Source: Sclerodactyla briareus (Eukaryota > Echinodermata > Holothuroidea > Dendrochirotida > Sclerodactylidae). Taken from it: a stretch of 64,000 nt of DNA. The translations under genes were made by a program, and so were the position numbers. The stretch's first letter is position 1. The number at the start of each line of letters is the position of its first letter. The notes under the pieces were generated by a model. That model saw only the letters and a program-made list of their open reading frames with translations, was not told the DNA's origin and searched no databases. Positions 59,001 to 64,000 of this stretch are shown here, piece after piece. The DNA is taken from positions 806,001 to 870,000 of the forward strand of contig JAODTK010004999.1 of NCBI GenBank assembly GCA_026419785.1, read 5' to 3'.

Positions 59001-61062
59001 GGCCCCCGGCCGTGACGGGCTGGGTGTTTACCGCAGTCCCAACCCGAGGATCACACGGCCCGGACACGGTTGGGGTGGCTCCATCCGCGCGTCGGGAGGT
59101 GCCCAGGGCCCGTGACGGGGCGGGTACCGCAGTCGACGGGATCACCCCGGCCGGCCCGGTTGGTTCGGCTCCCTCCGCGCCGGGAGGGGCCCAGGCCCGT
59201 GACGGGCGGGAACCGCAGTCCAAAACCCGAGGATCACCCGGCGGCCCGGTTGGTCGGCTCCCTCCGGCCGGGGAGGGGCCCCGGCCCGGACGGGGGTGTT
59301 ACGGCCAAACCAGAGCCGGCAAAACCGGCACCGGACAAAGTCGAGTGGGCGAGACAGCCGTACGCCGAAATCGCGGGCTTTTAGGATCACCCGGCCCCAG
59401 TCCTGTCCTAGACCGGGAGATCCAGAGCTCCATGCCGGGGGAAGCCGGCTCCCACGGCGTAAAACACCACCGGCCCCGAGGGGGGCCGAGCCGAAGTCTT
59501 CTTGGTACAAACTTTCTCCTTCTTCCTCCAGGGGTCCCCTTCTGGGACCGAAGACGCTGGACATCCCTCTCTTTGGCGACGATCCCCCTTGCCGGTTTCA
59601 CTTCCGATGGCCGTGATTGTCCGCACCGGGGCCTTACGGGCATCGGCCAACAATGACAGACCCCGTTAACCTTCTCGAGTCTGCCAGCACGGGGACAACT
59701 GATGAGCCTACAAAAGGGCACAATTTTTCTTACCCATGAGAGAAAGGCCGCTTGAGGAAGTCTTCGCCATGAACCCTCGTTCAAGGGACATAAAAAATCA
59801 ATCAAAGGCAAGTGCAACATCGACACAACGGCCGCGCAACAATGTACACGCGTCCTTCTCCAACAGGAGGAGGCGTGAGGAGTCTCTACGTGCATGGAAC
59901 CCCGCTCAGACATAGAGTAAATACATGGTAAGTAAAGTAAGAACATGAGTGACACAGTGAAATATCGGCGTTCAAAAGTGTGAGCATCCCATTACTACAA
60001 TTTAAACTGGGAGAAGAGTGGCAAAGTGGGTAGTATGCATAGTATCATCAACCATTGACGATCGGAGATGGACAATGGGCACATTTCCCTACCTGGGAAG
60101 GGGCCGCTGAGGAGGGGGGTCTCTATGGACCACGAAAACCTCACCCCACGGGCGTACAGCCCATAGTAATTAATATCAACGTGGAAACATGCGTTAACAC
60201 ATTTTTTAAAACATTGCGGAAGTACAGCTCAACCCCGAAGGCAACGAGAACGAGCAGATAATCATGCAAGGAGGAGCCCATCCACGAAACAGTGGGAAAA
60301 TAGGCAGTTTAAAATTACACGTAATAACGGCTCGCACGCAATGGCACGAGCCGACATCATTTGCATGACACCATTAAGAATGACAGGACGAGGAAAACTT
60401 ATCCGCTGTTCCCGTTTCCCCCTCTCTCACTCGATTACGTAACGAGATCCTAGGCGGCTGCGCGTGGGGGGACACCCCAACCCCCGGGGACGGGGAGGGG
60501 AAGGGAAGTGAAGGGTAGAAGGGGAACCCAGGGGGAGGAAGGGGGGGAGAGAAAGAGGGGGGCGGGCAGGCAGGGGAAACAACCGACAACCAAAGTCCAG
60601 CCCGGCTGCACGTAAACAACAATACGGGGCCGAAGTCACACGCACGTGGGAGTTAGGCAGGTAGGGAACCGGTACACGAATTACTGTTGTTAGGTGCGCT
60701 TAGGCTAAACAAAAAGGGACTTACGCAAATCAGAGTCGAGAGAGAGACTACGTCCTTCAAAACGATACTCCGAAAGAAAAACGTTTGGAATAGGTGAAAA
60801 TCATGTGGGCAGGTTGATTCCAAATTATAAACGATTGATTGGAGTGTAGACTAAATTTCTAAAGGGTTGAAATTCTTGACGAATTCTAAGCCAAGATGCT
60901 CAATGTTAGACGAAAAGTTGGCAAAAAAGAGAAAGGGCGGACTGGCGGGTGGGCCAACCCGGAAACCTTTGTGTTATTGCCCAGATGTTCAATGGCGCGG
61001 GGGATGGGGTGCAGGGTTGCAGGTTCCAATATGGGGTTAAGTGAATGATCTGAAAATAGATG
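56035..61062. mobile_element. Large GC-rich element of unknown class (~5 kb)
   Basis: The base composition jumps at about 56035. A sample line at 59161-59220 has 47 G or C in 60, against an A+T-leaning background. Sections are: imperfect repeats of GAG(A)GCCGGGAGGCCGATCC-type text (56035-57250), a G run of about 20 (57268-57288), a more unique part (57300-58500), a ~95-bp GC-rich tandem array (about 58640-59320), a less GC-rich part (59660-60420), a purine-rich tract (60480-60570) and a terminal ~480 bp shared with 35050-35528. Long open frames on both strands arise because stop codons are rare in such DNA. None has a recognised domain. No terminal inverted repeats, long terminal repeats or reverse transcriptase were found. 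Direct repeats of ~60 bp flank it. A retroposon, a rolling-circle-like element or a satellite-derived insertion all remain possible. Confidence 0.5.
58640..59320 (+). repeat. ~95-bp GC-rich tandem array
   Basis: The block ACCGCAGTCCAAAACC recurs, with variants, at about 58727, 58827, 58924, 59028, 59125, 59211 and 59300. The block CTCCCTCCGCGCCGGG recurs in step at about 58784, 58881, 58983, 59082, 59173 and 59265. Two related but offset units lie at about 57990-58170. The period is about 86-104 bp, not a fixed multiple of three, so the translated repeats fall in shifting frames. It is non-coding in my view. Confidence 0.75.
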
Positions 61063-61122
61063 GTAAAAACATTTGTTATGTAGCCATGCTATAATAATAG
61101 TGTTTCAGAACTCATGCTGGTA
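61063..61122 (+). repeat. Right direct repeat flanking the GC-rich element
   Basis: GTAAAAACATTTGTTATG, TAGCCATGCTATAATAAT, AGTG and ACTCATGCTGGT match the left-hand flank at 55967-56034. The element end CTGAAAATAGATG lies immediately before it, corresponding to CTGAAATAGATT at the end of the copy at 35528. Confidence 0.6.
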
Positions 61123-61139
61123 GTAGAGGGCCCAAAAAA

Positions 61140-64000
61140 GACTAAAACCATTCTTAAAGGTTAGCGTACAGTCTCTGGAACTTGTTGCAGTAAATGTTAA
61201 TATTTAACAGTTTGGTCCATAATTGACCTTGACTTGACCCATTTGATGAAACATAAGGTTTTATGAACAAAAGTCCCGAGTCCGATCGAAGAGGGAGTTG
61301 GTCTCCACCAAAATGCACACAAAGGGCTATCAAAACTCTATCCAAAAAACACCAGTTTCTACACATTTATCCAAGATCTCAACTGTTTAGCACCATGACC
61401 ACCCGACAGAGTCAATTGAGGTTTTCAGAGGTCACACAAATGCAGATCAAATAATTTTCACAATGGGCAACCTTCCAGCTTCACAGATATGGAATGTCTC
61501 CGAGTATGGCCAAGAAAGACAACGGGTTGTGCCCCTAGTGACCTCTTGACCATGACCTTTAATTGACCCCATGGCAGTTCTTGGAAAATTGTAACTCTCA
61601 ATGTGTGTGATGACATTCCACTTACTAGGAGTTGCATTTTGCATTCTGATGGAAACATGCACAAGTGACTATGCCAAAAAGTAAGTACTTAAATAGTTTT
61701 TTACCCCTACGTGACTTTGATGACCTTCATGGAATGACGGTTTTTTATAAAATTGTTACTCCTCTATGTGATGCATCCACTGCGTAGAAGAAGAATATTT
61801 GCCCATTCCAATGAACAGCCTAATGTATTGCGACAACGCTATTAAATTAAAACTTTGACCCCTTGTCAACTACCCAAAGTAATGCGGTACGATGCGGAAG
61901 CGGGGAGTGGTTTCTCCATTGAGTAACAAAGGTATATCACATATCCAAAATAATGAGTTTCATTTTTTTTTGCGTAACTCTTAAAAGCACATTTATTCAA
62001 GACTCAACCTACCCACATGAAACCCGACAGAGGTCAAATTGAGCAGAGGTCCCACCACACAGCGGGCAACCCAAGTATTATCACAATGGTGGAACCTTCC
62101 AGCCTTCCAAGCTATCAATTCTCCGATATGGACAGAAAAACAGTTTTGACCACTCTTTAAGTGCCCTGAAACCTTAAGGACATGGCAGTTTTTATGAATT
62201 GAAAAAATTGTTAAACTCTCCATGTGATAAATTGCACAATCATAGGAAGCATTTGGGCCTTCTGATTAAACATGACCCAGTTATTGCCAAAAAATACTCT
62301 AAAAATCAGTTTTTTACCCCTACGTGACCTTTGATGACTTAATGGACATGACGGGGTTTGTTTCATAAAAATTGTACTCTCATGTGATGGAATCCACCCT
62401 AGAAGCAGATGGCATTCCAATGTACATGTCCGATGTTATTGCGGAAAAGGTAGAAAATTGAATTTTGACCCTTTGTAACTACCATAGTAAGTTTCCGATC
62501 GAAGCGGGGGAGTTGGTTCCTCCATTGAAGCACAAACCACGGTCTATTCACATATCCAAAAAATGACCAGTTTTTATTTTTGTCGGCCCGTATACTTCTT
62601 AAATAAGCAATTATGTTTTCAAGACTCAACTTAACCACATGACCACCGACAGAGTCCAAAATTGAGGTCAGGGTCACACCACATGCAGGGTCAACAATTA
62701 GATCACAAATGGGACCTTCCAGCTTCACAGATATTCATTCTCCGATTATAGGCCAGAAACCAGTTTTTTGAACGAAGTGACCTTGAATTGACCTTTAAGG
62801 AAATGGGCCAGTTAGTTTTTATGAAAAATTGTAAAACCTCTTAAGTGATACATCCACTCTAGGAGCATTTTTCATTCTGATTACATGCCCAGTGCTATTG
62901 CAAAAATTACTTAAACCCAAAAAAAAAAAAAAACCTCTAAAATCAGTTTTTTTACCATAACTGATCTTTGATGACCTTTAATTGAACTGACGGTTTTCAT
63001 AAATTGTTTGATCTCAATGTGCGCCTCCACTCATAGAAGCAATTTGCATTCAATGGAACACGCCCCAAATGTTTATTGCGAAAGGAAAGGTATTAAAATG
63101 GAAATTTGACCCCTTGTAACTAACCCAAGTAAGTGTACGATCGAAGCGGGAGTGGGTTTTCTCCATGAAAGACCACACCAAAGGGTATATCAACATATCC
63201 AAAAAAATTGACCAGTTTTATTTTTTGCGCCGGTAACTTCTCTCTTTTCTTTTAAAATAAGCACATTTTTTTCAAGGGATTCAACCTTCAACCCACATGA
63301 CCACCCGATGAGGTCTAATTGAGGTCAGAGGTCACATCTACATGCAGGTCAAACAAATTATATCACAATGGTTGAAAACCTCCCAGCCTTAACAGATATT
63401 CATTCCGATATGGCCAGAGAAAGGGAAAACAGTTTGAACACCCTAAGTGACCTGCCTGGACTTTAATGACATGGCAGGTTTGATGAAATGTAACTCTCCA
63501 TGTGATACATCCACGCCAGGAGCATTTGCCATTATGATTAACATGCCCCGGCTATTGCCAAAAAATACTAAAATCAGGTTGTTTAACCCTACGGGACCTT
63601 TGATGACTTTAAGACATGACGGTTTTCATAAAAAATTTTTACTCTCCATGTAATGCATCCAATCCTAGAAGCAAATTGCATTCCATGAACACGCCAATGT
63701 TATTGCGAAGGAAGGTTATACAAAATTGAAAACTTTGACCCCTTGTAATACCAAGAGGTAAGTGTCTCGATCAAAGCGGGAGTTGGGTTCCTTCCATTGA
63801 AGCACACAAAGGTTCTTATCAACATATCCAAAAAAATGAACAGTTTTTATTTCTTCGCCCTACAACTCTGAAAATAAGCACATTTTCAAGACTCAACCTT
63901 CAACCCCAAGACCACCGACGAGGTCTAATTGAGGTAAGAGGTCAAAAACATGCAGGTAAACAATAGTCACGATTGGGAACCTTCCAGCCTTCACAGAATT
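61140..64000 (+). repeat. ~625-bp tandem array, more than four units, runs off the window
   Basis: The anchor (A)GACTCAAC followed by CCACATGACCACCGAC recurs at about 61376, 61999, 62622, 63282 and 63887, i.e. every ~605-660 bp. Other blocks in step are ACCTTCCAGC(C)TTCACAGATAT, TTGACCTTTAA, CATGTGATACATCCACTCTAG, TTTTTTACCCCTACGTGACC and GATCGAAGCGGGAGTTGG. Each long unit looks like two related halves, since each has two CATGTGAT(A/G)CATCCA and two GCATTTGCATTC-type blocks. Units differ mostly by one-base indels. Nuclear-receptor-like TGACC(T) half-sites recur throughout. It is non-coding and the true length is unknown. Confidence 0.85.

Noticed and set aside
58478-59656. 392-residue open frame that looks collagen- or Gly/Pro-rich
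   Set aside because: It spans the ~95-bp GC-rich tandem array, whose period is not a multiple of three. Equally open frames exist on the other strand. Stop codons are simply rare at this composition.
60860-60900. GAAATTCTTGACGAATT followed by GCCAAGATGC, reminiscent of 18S rRNA
   Set aside because: The resemblance is limited to about a dozen bases. The surrounding sequence does not follow rRNA, and the same text occurs in the dispersed copy at 35360.
56035-61062. LTR retroelement or virus-derived insertion
   Set aside because: The flanking direct repeats are only ~60 bp, do not begin and end with TG...CA, and no RT, integrase, protease or capsid text was seen.

Overview
This is eukaryotic repeat-rich DNA, most likely from a marine invertebrate deuterostome such as an echinoderm. 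That assignment is an inference from three things: many dispersed and tandem repeats built on TGACCT half-sites, CR1-type LINEs whose ORF1 carries an esterase domain, and small non-autonomous hAT elements. There is no operon-like or bacterial gene organisation, and no intact host protein-coding gene could be recognised. Almost every open frame is short. Neighbouring copies of the same tandem repeat differ by many one-base gains and losses, and long G or C runs are common, so part of the frame breakage may be consensus error rather than decay.

Layout. 0.8-1.6 kb and 37.6-37.9 kb hold one dispersed repeat family. 8.7-9.1 kb is the 3' end of a LINE with an ATA tail. 14.16-16.20 kb and 17.26-18.91 kb are two hAT-type non-autonomous DNA transposons. 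Each has terminal inverted repeats and a perfect 8-bp target duplication, and the second carries about six copies of a ~190-bp satellite. Between and after them (16.5 and 23.7 kb) lie two copies of a repeat with AAAATGGCCGCC palindromes. 19.3-22.6 kb, minus strand, is a decayed copy of a large protein family with an SPDTDV motif and a Cys-rich C-terminus. 25.2 and 27.1 kb hold a direct repeat pair, and 28.2 kb a 203-bp MITE. 34.7-35.7 kb is a tandem repeat interrupted by a short copy of the GC-rich element described below.

39.1-39.8 kb is an internally deleted CR1 copy. 43.3-44.9 kb is a minus-strand CR1/jockey-like LINE. About 47.0-52.3 kb is a near full-length but broken CR1 element with ORF1 esterase, endonuclease and reverse transcriptase, split near its 3' end by a ~1.5-kb TGACCT-rich tandem repeat block. 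56.0-61.1 kb is a very GC-rich element of unknown class flanked by ~60-bp direct repeats. Its last ~480 bp recurs at 35.05-35.53 kb, again between direct repeats. 61.1-64.0 kb is a ~625-bp tandem array that runs off the window.

The strongest leads are the GC-rich element with unusually long flanking duplications, the hAT element carrying a nucleosome-length satellite, the decayed SPDTDV/Cys-rich gene, and the composite nuclear-receptor-like half-site clusters in the TGACCT arrays. Coordinates of diverged repeats are good to a few tens of bases; those of the hAT ends and target duplications are exact.
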